A stretch of DNA of 64,000 bases from JAWHTC01 sp032586155 (GCF_032586155.1 NZ_JAWHTC010000002.1:682001-746000), one strand, 5' to 3'; positions 26,232 to 34,625 are shown, counted from the stretch's first letter. Numbers and translations: made by a program. Notes: generated from the letters alone by a model not told the origin.

Positions 26232-27101
26232 TCAGAGCTTTTTGCATTCCTGAATGGCCAGTGGGATTGCAGCAGCCAGCACCACACCAGTGCTTCCGCC
26301 GGTCGCGCCTCCGATGCCACCACCGATGGCGGACACGGCAGTTTCACAGATGTGGTCTTTCAGCAGCCGCGCGCCCTTACCGGTCAGCCCATCGCTGGCA
26401 AACAACCCGTTCTTGCCGAACACCTTGCCGGACAGTTTGCTGAACCCGGAGCCGCACTTGCTTTTTCCGTGCCATCCCAGGTCGATCCCCCAGGTCCGTT
26501 CGCAATAGGTCATTTCCGTGCCCATCCTGGTGTTGTGAAGGGCAAACGGCATGCCGGCGACCAGCTTGGTACCTTTTTGGCCGCCTGTAACCTTCCAGAT
26601 GTAGTGCGGTTTGTTGTTGTCATCGCTCAGATTGATGCCGTGACTTTGCTTTTTGTATTTGAGCCAGCCGTAGGATTTGACCTCGAGCGCAACCACGTCG
26701 CCGTAGCGGACCTGACCGTTACCGTTTAGGCGGCGGATACGCACGTTGAAGGCATTTGATTTGGACGACAGCCAACCCAGGTTCGCCGCCAGGCTGCGGA
26801 CCTTTCGGGTCAGACCGGCCTGGGCAACCGAGTTGTACAACCGATACTGGTTGCCACTGAGGATCGGGCGACCGTTCTTGCTGGCTTTCATTGTCCACTG
26901 CATCGTGGTGAGCTTGGATTTCATGTCCCGGGCAATGGAAAACGAAAGGCCGGGAACCCGGGCGGTTTTGGGTGCGATGGACGCCTTTTGCAATTTAAGT
27001 GTTTGCACCGATTTGAGCGTGGTTCCTGCGGCCACCGGCGAATAGGTTGAGGTGATCAGTATGGCGGCGAGAGCGGTTGTGAAATCAGATTTGCGAAACA
27101 T
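26232..27101 (-). CDS. Exported protein with a C-terminal glycine zipper
   Basis: 289 residues. Signal peptide ending near SPVAAG (about 25). The mature middle is basic and beta-like (YGDVVALEVKSYGWLKYKKQ, NKPHYIWKVTGG). Four Cys residues (TYCERT, SKCGSG, HICETA, QECKKL) lie in the last 100 residues. The C-terminus has a glycine-zipper hydrophobic segment (AIGGGIGGATGGSTGVVLAA) of the kind that inserts into or packs against membranes. No known family recognised; a secreted membrane-active protein or an envelope-anchored factor are both possible. Its 5' leader has a hairpin (GCGAAC/GTTCGC) near 27125-27141, and a perfect Crp-type palindrome is centred 85 bases upstream of the ATG. Confidence 0.72.
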   Translation of the reverse strand: MFRKSDFTTALAAILITSTYSPVAAGTTLKSVQTLKLQKASIAPKTARVPGLSFSIARDMKSKLTTMQWTMKASKNGRPILSGNQYRLYNSVAQAGLTRKVRSLAANLGWLSSKSNAFNVRIRRLNGNGQVRYGDVVALEVKSYGWLKYKKQSHGINLSDDNNKPHYIWKVTGGQKGTKLVAGMPFALHNTRMGTEMTYCERTWGIDLGWHGKSKCGSGFSKLSGKVFGKNGLFASDGLTGKGARLLKDHICETAVSAIGGGIGGATGGSTGVVLAAAIPLAIQECKKL

Positions 27102-27178
27102 TGTGGTGATCCTTCTAGGTTGGAGCGAACCCTTTGTTCGCCGATGCCCAGACCTACCCAGTGGACAGCGCGCGTCCT

Positions 27179-27194
27179 TGTGATGCGCGTCACA
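27179..27194 (-). promoter_or_regulatory. Crp-type operator b, perfect palindrome
   Basis: TGTGA-TGCGCG-TCACA matches the E. coli CRP consensus TGTGA-N6-TCACA at all ten positions. It lies in the 133-base gap between the stop of the Crp-family regulator gene and the start of the glycine-zipper gene, 85 bases before the ATG of the latter. Confidence 0.75.
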
Positions 27195-27234
27195 CCAAAA
27201 CTACCAATTCAACTTTCTTGGATTTGACAGGCCG

Positions 27235-27936
27235 TTAGGTATCGCCAGCAAAGTCCGCCAACTTGTTTCGGTCCAAGATGATCAGCCAGCCGTCCCTGAG
27301 GTCAATGATCCCCGCCTTCTGCCAGCGACGCAGGCAACGATTCACGTTTTCTCGAGTGCCGCCGATCATGTCGGCAATTTCCGATTGCGAAAGCGACAGC
27401 CTGTCCTTCGCGTTGACCGGGTCGCCATCGAGCCCGCCCGAGATCCGCAACAACGTTCGTGCAATGCGTTCGGGCAATTGCAGGAAGGCAAACTCCATCA
27501 TTCGGTCGTCTGATTTTCGCAGACGCTGGCAGAGAAGGGTGATCATCTTGACGGCAAGATCTGGCTGGCCCTTCAGGTATGGCAACACGTGACGGCGTTC
27601 CAAAACCACGAGTTCGCAATTCGTCGAGGCACGCACGTCTGCTGACCTCTCACCACCATCGAGCAAGGCGATTTCGCCAAACACATCGCCCGCCTGCAAA
27701 TCGGCAAGCACCACATTGCGCGCGGTTGGAGCCAGCGCGCTAACACGAACCGAGCCCTTCGCAATCGCCATCATGCTTTGCCCGGTCGACCCCTGATCAA
27801 AGATCGTGTCGCCCGCCGAATAGCGTACAAGCCGTGCCTTTTCCGCGAGTTCAAGCTGGATTTCATGATCAAGAATGCCGAAGACAAAGCTCTTGGAGAG
27901 CAGGTCTTGCTTCTGAATCGTATCAGCATTGTTCAT
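27235..27936 (-). CDS. Crp/Fnr-family transcriptional regulator
   Basis: 233 residues. N-terminal cyclic-nucleotide-binding domain: the phosphate cassette FGEIALLDGGERSADVRA retains the Glu (E88) and Arg-Ser (R97, S98) that hold cAMP in E. coli CRP. No FNR-type Cys cluster is present, so it is not an iron-sulfur oxygen sensor. The C-terminal winged helix (LSLSQSEIADMIGGTRENVN) carries R195, E196 and R200 with the spacing of CRP R180, E181 and R185, the residues that read the TGTGA half-site. Perfect or near-perfect TGTGA-N6-TCACA sites lie beside it. Divergent from a FecR-domain gene and a CHASE2 cyclase gene. Control by the nearby cyclase is inferred. Confidence 0.93.
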   Translation of the reverse strand: MNNADTIQKQDLLSKSFVFGILDHEIQLELAEKARLVRYSAGDTIFDQGSTGQSMMAIAKGSVRVSALAPTARNVVLADLQAGDVFGEIALLDGGERSADVRASTNCELVVLERRHVLPYLKGQPDLAVKMITLLCQRLRKSDDRMMEFAFLQLPERIARTLLRISGGLDGDPVNAKDRLSLSQSEIADMIGGTRENVNRCLRRWQKAGIIDLRDGWLIILDRNKLADFAGDT

Positions 27937-28048
27937 GCATGCTTCCTTCAGAGGTTACTGTAAAAAGGCGACTTGGATTGAGCGATGGTCGCCTGAGTGG
28001 CCAGATGGCACGTGCCGCCATTGTTTACAAAACGACGGTGGCGGGTCT

Positions 28049-28061
28049 AGTGTTTTACACT
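28049..28061. promoter_or_regulatory. Palindrome in the regulator/FecR intergenic region
   Basis: AGTGT-TTT-ACACT, a perfect 5+3+5 palindrome 55 bases before the FecR-domain start, in the divergent promoter region. It differs from the TGTGA operators nearby, so it may bind another protein or be chance. Confidence 0.35.
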
Positions 28062-28115
28062 GGACGTGCGGGGCAACGCCCTGTGCAAGGCAAGGGGCCT
28101 TTAGGATTTCAAACA

Positions 28116-28649
28116 ATGACATCGGGCGTGAAAACCGCGAGACGGCGAGATTTCAAGCAGGCCCTGCTGGTCGGTTTGATCATGGGGATGACGCCGTTAC
28201 CTGCGCTGGCCGATCAGGATGGTGTTTGTACGACATCCGAACTGAAGAACCCGGTTCGTGTCGTTCTGCGCTGCCCAAATGGGTTGGTTGTCGAAGCAGA
28301 AACACGGGCAGATCTGCGGGCGCTGACAGGGGGCAGGCCGCCGGAAACCGTTTCGATAAAGAACCGTGCCGTTCTTGTCGAAACACCCAAAGGCAACGGC
28401 GCATTCCAAGTCAAAACCCCGCATGCGATTGCCTCTGTGCGCGGCACACTTTTTGCGGTGGATGCGACCAGCAACCAATCCTCCGTTCTTGTTCTGCGGG
28501 GTCAGGTTGCCGTCACCTCTCTCACAACACGGGAAACCGTGGTTTTGTCCGCGGGCCAGGGAGTTGTGATCGCCTATGACAAACCGGTACAGGTCAAAAC
28601 CTGGCCTGAGGAAAAGATATCGGCGCTGTTGGCACGTTTTGCCCGATGA
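28116..28649 (+). CDS. Exported FecR-domain protein
   Basis: 177 residues from the ATG at 28116 (AGGA upstream). Signal peptide (ALLVGLIMGMTPLPALAD), then a FecR-like beta domain: FQVKTPHAIASVRGTLFAVD, SSVLVLRGQVAVTS and VVLSAGQGVVIAY. FecR-type domains often sit in the periplasm as sensors or scaffolds; this one has no membrane anchor beyond its signal peptide. It overlaps the cyclase gene by ATGA, so the two are translationally coupled and probably act together, for example by contacting the extracytoplasmic CHASE2 domain. That interaction is inference. Confidence 0.85.
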   Translation: MTSGVKTARRRDFKQALLVGLIMGMTPLPALADQDGVCTTSELKNPVRVVLRCPNGLVVEAETRADLRALTGGRPPETVSIKNRAVLVETPKGNGAFQVKTPHAIASVRGTLFAVDATSNQSSVLVLRGQVAVTSLTTRETVVLSAGQGVVIAYDKPVQVKTWPEEKISALLARFAR

Positions 28650-30481
28650 AGACAGCGTCTTGGCGATGGCTATTGCTTGTGGCTGTGTCTGCTGCCGTAC
28701 TCTGGTCCGGCTGGCTGGGTTTTCGGCATTTGAATGGCAAGGCGTCCCTTCTTGATCCAGTTGAAGCCGCGACGCTGGACATTCGAGCCCGCTTTTTCGG
28801 CGAACTTGCGCCACCCGGATCGGTGGTGATCGTCGCGATTGACGACGCAACAATTGCAGCAGCCGGAGGATATCCGATCGATCGTGCCAGCCTGGGCGAA
28901 ATCGTAACGCATATCGCAGATGCCGGGGCCGCAGGGCTGGCCATAGACCTGTTGTTTCTTGATGCGACCTCGCCGTCATCTGACGCTCATTTTGCTTCGG
29001 CGTTGTCCCGGCTTCCAAATGTGCTGGCCAGCGCAGGTGTGTTCACAACTGAAACCCACCCGGGCATGCCCATTCCTGTCGCCTCTGAGGTTTTGGGACC
29101 ATTGCCCGGATTTGCTCACGGTACACGCACCGGCCTCGTCAACATCTCCAGCGATAATGGCGGCACACCGCGGCACGTGCCGCTTTTGTTTGGCACGGAT
29201 CAGGGACCGCAGCCATCGTTTGCGTTGCAGGCGGCCGGGGTTTTCCAAAACACGTATCCCACCTTGGTGCCTGAGGGTGTGCGCCTTGGGGATCGGGTGC
29301 TCGCCCTCGACCTGGGGTGGCATATGCCGCTTCGCTATCTGGGTGATCGGGGCACGGTCACGACGATCAGCGCTCAGGCGATTTTGAACGGTACGGTGCC
29401 GCGCGGTGTGCTGACAGATAAAATGGTCGTGTTGGGAACGACGGGAACCGGGGTTGGTGATCGTTTTGCGAGCCCCTTTGACCCAATACTCCCAGGTGTC
29501 GAGATCCAGGCCACGGCGATTGCGAATTTGCTGGATGGTACGCTTTTGCGACGTGATGTGGCCGCACGAAAGGTTGATTTCGCCGCAGGTGTTGTTCTGG
29601 CAATGCTGGGAAGCGTGGCCGTTTTCGTTTTGCCCCTGACCGTAGGAGCTGCAGTTTTCGCCGGCGGTTTGATCGCATGGCTATCGGTTGTCTGGGCAGC
29701 ATTTGGACAAGGTATCTGGCTGAGCATTGTACTACCGCTTGCCGGAAGCGTGCCAGTCGTGGTCGCGTTCGTTTTGATCCGCCAGATCGTTGACAGAAGG
29801 CAGACAAAATCGCTTGATCGGGCACGTCAGGAGTTAAGCAGGTTCCAATCCCCTGCTTTGGCGCAAAGGATCGCCCGTGATCCGTCCTTCCTAGCGCAGC
29901 CGCAGGAGCAGAACGCGGCCATTCTTTTTGTGGATCTTGCCGGGTTCACCGGCGCCGCAGAGCGTTTCGGACCGGCGCAAACACGTGATTTTCTGAAGGA
30001 ATTCCATACACGAATTGTTGACGTCGCCACAAAACACGAGGGCGTGGTGTTTGATTTCATGGGCGATGGCGCGATGATTGCATTTGGCCTGCCCGATCCC
30101 GGCGAAAACGACAATCGCAATGCATTAACCGCTGCCTTTGCATTGTCGAGCGAGATACAACACTGGATTAGGCAGTCAACATTGCAGGGGATCATCCAAG
30201 GTGTTCGTATCGGGGTAAACAGCGGCCCGGTCGTGTTGTCACGTTTGGGACATCATCAACAACAGCAGATTGCCGCCACTGGGGACTGTGTAAATGTCGC
30301 CAGCAGGTTGATGGAAGTCGGCAAAACCCATCACGCCAATATCGCAGTCTCATCCCGGGTGTTTTCTGATCTGACATTCGTAGGACTGGGGCTTGCCGAG
30401 CCAGACGAGCGTATTCGGGTTAATATCCGCGGCCGCCGGGAATCGCTGGACGTTGCCTTGTGGCACCTTGGCGAACCATGA
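28646..30481 (+). CDS. CHASE2-domain class III nucleotide cyclase
   Basis: 611 residues. Membrane segment near 7-25, CHASE2 sensor domain to about 300 outside the membrane, about three membrane helices near 305-380, then a class III cyclase domain from about 425. Metal-binding Asp residues are D430 (FVDLAGFT) and D474 (FMGDGAM); the transition-state Asn/Arg are in GDCVNVASRL. The usual adenine-selecting Lys is replaced by Asp (D470 in VVFDFMGD) and the second selector by Ala, so the product is not certain. Adenylate cyclase is most likely given the Crp-family gene beside it. Coupled to the FecR gene by a 4-base overlap. Confidence 0.93.
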   Translation: MKTASWRWLLLVAVSAAVLWSGWLGFRHLNGKASLLDPVEAATLDIRARFFGELAPPGSVVIVAIDDATIAAAGGYPIDRASLGEIVTHIADAGAAGLAIDLLFLDATSPSSDAHFASALSRLPNVLASAGVFTTETHPGMPIPVASEVLGPLPGFAHGTRTGLVNISSDNGGTPRHVPLLFGTDQGPQPSFALQAAGVFQNTYPTLVPEGVRLGDRVLALDLGWHMPLRYLGDRGTVTTISAQAILNGTVPRGVLTDKMVVLGTTGTGVGDRFASPFDPILPGVEIQATAIANLLDGTLLRRDVAARKVDFAAGVVLAMLGSVAVFVLPLTVGAAVFAGGLIAWLSVVWAAFGQGIWLSIVLPLAGSVPVVVAFVLIRQIVDRRQTKSLDRARQELSRFQSPALAQRIARDPSFLAQPQEQNAAILFVDLAGFTGAAERFGPAQTRDFLKEFHTRIVDVATKHEGVVFDFMGDGAMIAFGLPDPGENDNRNALTAAFALSSEIQHWIRQSTLQGIIQGVRIGVNSGPVVLSRLGHHQQQQIAATGDCVNVASRLMEVGKTHHANIAVSSRVFSDLTFVGLGLAEPDERIRVNIRGRRESLDVALWHLGEP

Positions 30482-30499
30482 CTGAGAATCGGAGAAACA

Positions 30500-30531
30500 A
30501 AAGCCGCACCTTTTTTGGCGCGGCTTTCGTC
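30500..30531 (+). terminator. Terminator hairpin after the cyclase gene
   Basis: AAAGCCGC and GCGGCTTT pair around a T-rich loop, 19 bases after the cyclase stop. The stem is A-rich on the left and T-rich on the right, so it may also serve the convergent gene at 30552. Confidence 0.65.
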
Positions 30532-30551
30532 TCGAACGGCATGCGAACGCT

Positions 30552-30911
30552 TTAGTGGGTCAGAATGCCAATAGTCTCGACCCGGATCTGGCCGGTGTGC
30601 GAGCTCATCGCGGCGCGAACGACAACCGTGTCATTCACCGCTGTGTAGTGAAAAACCGCGCCACTGCAATCATAGGCCCGGATCAACCGGTACCCCATCT
30701 TAACAAGGGTGTTTTCACCGTATTCGCAGGGCTTTTCGCCCTGCCCGACGACGACAGTTTCGGTTGTTCTTTTTGCACGATGATCGCGAACGGTCACCTT
30801 TGTGCGATGGTCGCGAACAGTTTCCGAACCACTGATGGCAGGAACGGCCGAAAACGTAGCGGTGATGGCAACGGTGGCGGCAAGCAATGTGCGGATAGAA
30901 TTGGACTGCAT
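30552..30911 (-). CDS. Small exported protein with a tandem VRDHR repeat
   Basis: 119 residues from the ATG at 30911 (AAGGA upstream). Signal peptide MQSNSIRTLLAATVAITATF, cleaved near VPAISG. The mature N-terminus has two copies of a T/K-VRDHR-x-K motif in tandem (TVRDHRTKVTVRDHRAK), followed by a beta-like domain with two Cys residues (KPCEYGEN, AYDCSG) that could form one disulfide. No family recognised. Convergent with the cyclase gene. A perfect Crp-type palindrome lies 180 bases upstream. Confidence 0.7.
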   Translation of the reverse strand: MQSNSIRTLLAATVAITATFSAVPAISGSETVRDHRTKVTVRDHRAKRTTETVVVGQGEKPCEYGENTLVKMGYRLIRAYDCSGAVFHYTAVNDTVVVRAAMSSHTGQIRVETIGILTH

Positions 30912-31362
30912 GATTTTTCCTTCAGACGTGTTTCTAGTTTCGCTTTTCAACACGGGTAACTCGGGTCCATTTCTCGAGAAGATGATCACTGGGTGTATGC
31001 ATTCATCCCGAGCGTTGGCAGGTTTGTCATTCCCAATGCCGTGTTCGATAGAGCCAAGCTATGTGAGGTTCGCTACTGGCGCCTGTGACGCCCGTCACAC
31101 CACACGCATCCAGAGCATGTCAGGCAGTCACATTGCTGCCTTTGGCGCGCTTGAAGCAACTACCCCTTTTTGTCGCGCACAACCGTCTTTCGGCACTGTC
31201 GTATCCAAGATCCACTTGGGCAACAAATCGACACAGAGCACCCCCACCGCACGCTCTGTTAACCACTTTCTTGACAGTTCGCTGACCCACCGAACGCCAG
31301 ACGGATACCCGACAGAAAGCAGACGGATGCCAGCACCCAGCGTTTCTTAACAAACGGTTGCA
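30912..31362. other. Gene-free stretch holding the third Crp-type site
   Basis: No convincing gene on either strand between the VRDHR gene and thiQ. It must contain the promoter of the gene at 30552-30911; the operator at 31084-31099 sits in it. The 173-base distance from operator to start suggests a long leader or a missed small gene. Confidence 0.5.
31084..31099 (-). promoter_or_regulatory. Crp-type operator c, perfect palindrome
   Basis: TGTGA-CGCCCG-TCACA, all ten consensus positions matched, followed by CCA as at site b. It precedes the gene at 30552-30911, centred about 180 bases from its ATG. Confidence 0.7.
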
Positions 31363-32082
31363 TTAACCACCCGGGACGGTGGATCTGCTAGCCCCCAGAT
31401 AGGCCCGTAGGGTCTCGGGCGGATCTGCCAGCAATTCGGCCACTGGCACGGGTGCCTCTGCCCGCCCTTCGGCCACCATAACCGCTTGATCTGCAAAGCG
31501 TTCCGCGTCTCGGGGATCGTGGCTCACCATCAACACCGTCGCTCCGCTTTCGCTGGCCAATTCCCCCACCAGATCCAGCATTTCATCCTTCAATGCAGGC
31601 CCCAGCGCCGCGAAGGGTTCATCCAGCAGCATCAGCGGCTTCCGCTGAACCAGCACCCTGGCCAACGCCGCCCGGCTCTGCTGCCCGCCCGACAACTGCC
31701 CCGGTTTGCGGGCCTCCAACCCTTCCAGCCCCACCCGCGCAATGGCCTGTAATACCTGCTCTTTTTGCGCCACATTCAATTGCATGCCCGGATCAATCCC
31801 AAGGCCCGCATTCTGCTCCACGCTCAGGTGTGGAAACAGGTTATTATCCTGAAACAGCATTGCAATCGGTCGCTCTCCTGGCCGCTTGCCGCAAATCTCA
31901 TCCCCGTCCCACAACACCCGGCCCTCTGCCAAGTCCAGAAACCCGGCAATGGCATTCAACAGCGTGGATTTTCCCGCCCCCGACGGCCCGATCACCGCGA
32001 CCCGCGCGCCGGCCTCCACGCCGAAATCGGCCTGCATTTCAAACCCGTCTTGCCGTATCACCACAGCTTCAAGCATCAACAT
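31363..32082 (-). CDS. thiQ: Thiamine ABC transporter ATP-binding protein
   Basis: 239 residues: Walker A GPSGAGKST, Q-loop LFQDNNLFPH, signature LSGGQQSRAALARVL, Walker B LMLLDEPFAALG and switch His VSHDPRDAE. The short length and FQDNNLFPHLSVEQN match ThiQ. It powers thiamine or thiamine pyrophosphate import with ThiP and ThiB. Its start overlaps thiP by 14 bases. The TPP riboswitch before thiB supports the substrate. Confidence 0.95.
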   Translation of the reverse strand: MLMLEAVVIRQDGFEMQADFGVEAGARVAVIGPSGAGKSTLLNAIAGFLDLAEGRVLWDGDEICGKRPGERPIAMLFQDNNLFPHLSVEQNAGLGIDPGMQLNVAQKEQVLQAIARVGLEGLEARKPGQLSGGQQSRAALARVLVQRKPLMLLDEPFAALGPALKDEMLDLVGELASESGATVLMVSHDPRDAERFADQAVMVAEGRAEAPVPVAELLADPPETLRAYLGASRSTVPGG

Positions 32083-33607
32083 CGACGCGCCCTCCCCGGT
32101 CGAAAAACCAGAACAACAAAAGGCTCAGCGCCAGCAACAACAACCCCGCCCCGGCAGCCGCCTCCATCCGATAGGCCCCCATCAACCGGTACATTTGCAA
32201 CGGCAAGGTCGCCCAATCCGTCGCAGCAAACAGGGTCACAACGCCCAAGTCCCCCATCGACAGTGCTGCCGCCAGCCCAGCCGAAAACCCCATCGGACGG
32301 CGCAACCGCGGCAGATAGAGCCAGCGCATCCGCGCCCATCCCGCCATACCCAAGGCATCCGCAAGCCGCCCGAAGTCCGTCTCGATCGCGCGCAGTTCTG
32401 GTCCCAACACCCGCACCGAAAAGGGAAGCGCCATCAGCGCGTTGACCATCACAATCACCGGCAGAGCCAGGGCCATCGGGTCGGCCACCGGGTTGATCAG
32501 CAAGAACAATCCCGTCCCTACCACCATCGGCGAAATCGCCAATCCCAGATAGCCCCAAATCTCGGCCCGTTGGGCCAATCCCAGCGCCAGCACCATCGTC
32601 ACGCAGGTCGACATCAGCGCGATCAGAACCGACACGCCCGCCGCCGAATACACCGCTGCCGGCATCTTGGCCAACCCGGCCAAGCCGCTCAGAACTACCA
32701 TCGTCAACGGCAGGATCAAGAACAGCGCCGCCAGCACAATCACCCCCCCATCCAAAACCCGCACCGTCGCCCCATCGCTTTCCCAGCGCCGCACCACCCG
32801 GTCCAGCCCGGCGCCAAACCCCATCGGCACTGCCACCCACAGCGCCAGCGCCGCCGCGCCGCCTGCCAGCACCAGTTGCAACAGCGCCAGCATTGCTGCC
32901 CGACCGAGATCAAAATCGAACCGGAACGCCTGATAGATCGCCAGCTCGATAGTCGTTGCCCGGGGTCCGCCCCCAAGGGTCAGCGCCACCGCGAAACTGC
33001 TCAGGCATAGGGCAAAAATGACCATCGCCGCCCCAGGCAACACCGACCACAGCATCGGCCATTCCAGCGTGCGAAATACATCCCTCGGCGCCATGTCCAG
33101 GCTCGCTGCTAGCCGAAACCGCTCGCCCGGTATCCCCTGCCACCCTTGCAGGATGATCCGAGTTGCCAGCGGCAGGTTGAAAAATACATGCGCCAGCACC
33201 ACGCCCTGAAGCCCATAGATTGAAATCGGCTCGACCCCGGCCCAACCTAGCGCGCTGTTCAAAACCCCACCCCGCCCGAACACGGCCAAGAGGCCCAGCA
33301 CTGCCACGATCACCGGCAGGATGAAGGGCGCGCCCAAAAGCGTGATCAGCACGCCGCGCCCGACAAACCGCCGCCGCGCCAGTGCGCGGGCCACGGGAAT
33401 CGCCAGCGCCACACTCAGAAATGCCGACAGAATCGCTTGGACTAGGGTGAACCGTACGGTGGCCCATTCTCCCGTTAACTCGTCGTTGATACTGTCCGCA
33501 TGAACGAAAACCGCCACAACCGGCCCAAGCAACAAGGTCGCGACGACAAACGCCGCGACCCAGCCGAAAAATCGGCCCTTGGTTATTGCGAAAGCGCCGC
33601 GCGCCAT
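32069..33607 (-). CDS. thiP: Thiamine ABC transporter permease
   Basis: 512 residues with about twelve membrane segments, i.e. two fused permease halves, the ThiP/FbpB arrangement. EAA-type loops occur in both halves (LAASLDMAPRDVFRTLEWPM and LADALGMAGWARMRWLYLPR). Overlaps thiB by 25 bases and thiQ by 14, so the operon is tightly coupled. Uses the substrate bound by ThiB. Confidence 0.94.
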   Translation of the reverse strand: MARGAFAITKGRFFGWVAAFVVATLLLGPVVAVFVHADSINDELTGEWATVRFTLVQAILSAFLSVALAIPVARALARRRFVGRGVLITLLGAPFILPVIVAVLGLLAVFGRGGVLNSALGWAGVEPISIYGLQGVVLAHVFFNLPLATRIILQGWQGIPGERFRLAASLDMAPRDVFRTLEWPMLWSVLPGAAMVIFALCLSSFAVALTLGGGPRATTIELAIYQAFRFDFDLGRAAMLALLQLVLAGGAAALALWVAVPMGFGAGLDRVVRRWESDGATVRVLDGGVIVLAALFLILPLTMVVLSGLAGLAKMPAAVYSAAGVSVLIALMSTCVTMVLALGLAQRAEIWGYLGLAISPMVVGTGLFLLINPVADPMALALPVIVMVNALMALPFSVRVLGPELRAIETDFGRLADALGMAGWARMRWLYLPRLRRPMGFSAGLAAALSMGDLGVVTLFAATDWATLPLQMYRLMGAYRMEAAAGAGLLLLALSLLLFWFFDRGGRVDVDA

Positions 33608-34581
33608 TCCGCCAGTGCCTGATCACGCATGCCCGGTACATCTTCGGGCGGCAGCAAAACCGCCTGCTCCTGACCCAGCGGAGATGCAAATCCCTCGGGC
33701 ATGCCCGTCGAAGGTGTCACCGCCGGATACATCCAGTTGGTTGTCGGGATGATGCCCTGGAAGGCGTCCGACAACATGAACTGCAAGAACCGGTCCGCCA
33801 GTTCCGGCTGATCTGTCCCGGCCAGTTTCCCAGCCACCTCGATCTGCATGTAGTGCCGGTCAAACAGCGCCGCCGCTTTGCTGTCATCCTCCTCGGCGAT
33901 CCGGTGATAGTCCGGCGAAGTGGTATAGCTCAGCACCATGTCCGCCTCACCCTCAAGGAACAGGCCATAAGCCTCGGACCAACCCGGTGTCACGGTGACG
34001 ATATTGTCCGCGAGCGCGCCCCACATGTCTCCGGCCTTGTCGCCATAAAGCGCCTTGACCCACAGCATCAGCCCCAGCCCCGGCGTCGACGACCGCGGGT
34101 CCTGGATCACGATCTTGGTTTCGGACGCGGCCAGCTCCTCGAAGGATTTCGGCGGCTCTGCCAGCTTCGTCTTGTCATGCACGAAGGCAAGGAACCCCCA
34201 GTCATAGGGCAGAAAATGCTGATCGCTCCACGTTCCCGGCTCACCGAACGGATTGGGCACATCCACCACAGGGCTTTGCCCGTGCTCGGCAAACAGCCCT
34301 GTTTCGGCAGCCTGCGCCGTCAGGCTGGTATCCAACCCCAGCACCACGTCGGCCTTGGTCCGCGCCCCTTCCAGCTTCAGACGCGCCAAAAGCGCCGCGC
34401 CATCTCCGGCACCGACGAACTGCAGATCACAGCTGCAGACCTCTTCAAACGCTTTCTCGACTGAGGGGCCCGGCCCCCAGTCAGAAACAAAACTGTCATA
34501 GGTATACACAGTCAGAACGGGTGTCTCGGCCACCGCTTCAGTGGCACAAAGAACTCCCGCAGCAAACAAAAGATGTTTCAT
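33583..34581 (-). CDS. thiB: Thiamine-binding periplasmic protein
   Basis: 332 residues with a short signal peptide (LLFAAGVLCATEAVAET). The mature start PVLTVYTYDSFVSDWGPGPS is the TbpA/ThiB signature strand, followed by VEKAFEEVCSCDLQFVGAGD and the WMYPAVTPSTGMPEGF stretch of the ligand pocket. First gene of thiBPQ, controlled by the TPP riboswitch just upstream. Confidence 0.95.
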   Translation of the reverse strand: MKHLLFAAGVLCATEAVAETPVLTVYTYDSFVSDWGPGPSVEKAFEEVCSCDLQFVGAGDGAALLARLKLEGARTKADVVLGLDTSLTAQAAETGLFAEHGQSPVVDVPNPFGEPGTWSDQHFLPYDWGFLAFVHDKTKLAEPPKSFEELAASETKIVIQDPRSSTPGLGLMLWVKALYGDKAGDMWGALADNIVTVTPGWSEAYGLFLEGEADMVLSYTTSPDYHRIAEEDDSKAAALFDRHYMQIEVAGKLAGTDQPELADRFLQFMLSDAFQGIIPTTNWMYPAVTPSTGMPEGFASPLGQEQAVLLPPEDVPGMRDQALAEWRAALSQ

Positions 34582-34625
34582 TCATCTCTCCATACATTGC
34601 GACGGGCGGAGCAAGTGTTGGGAGA

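Noticed and set aside
31120..31353. Minus-strand 77-codon frame upstream of the third Crp site
   Set aside because: No ribosome binding site or recognisable sequence; its product is Arg/Cys-rich noise.
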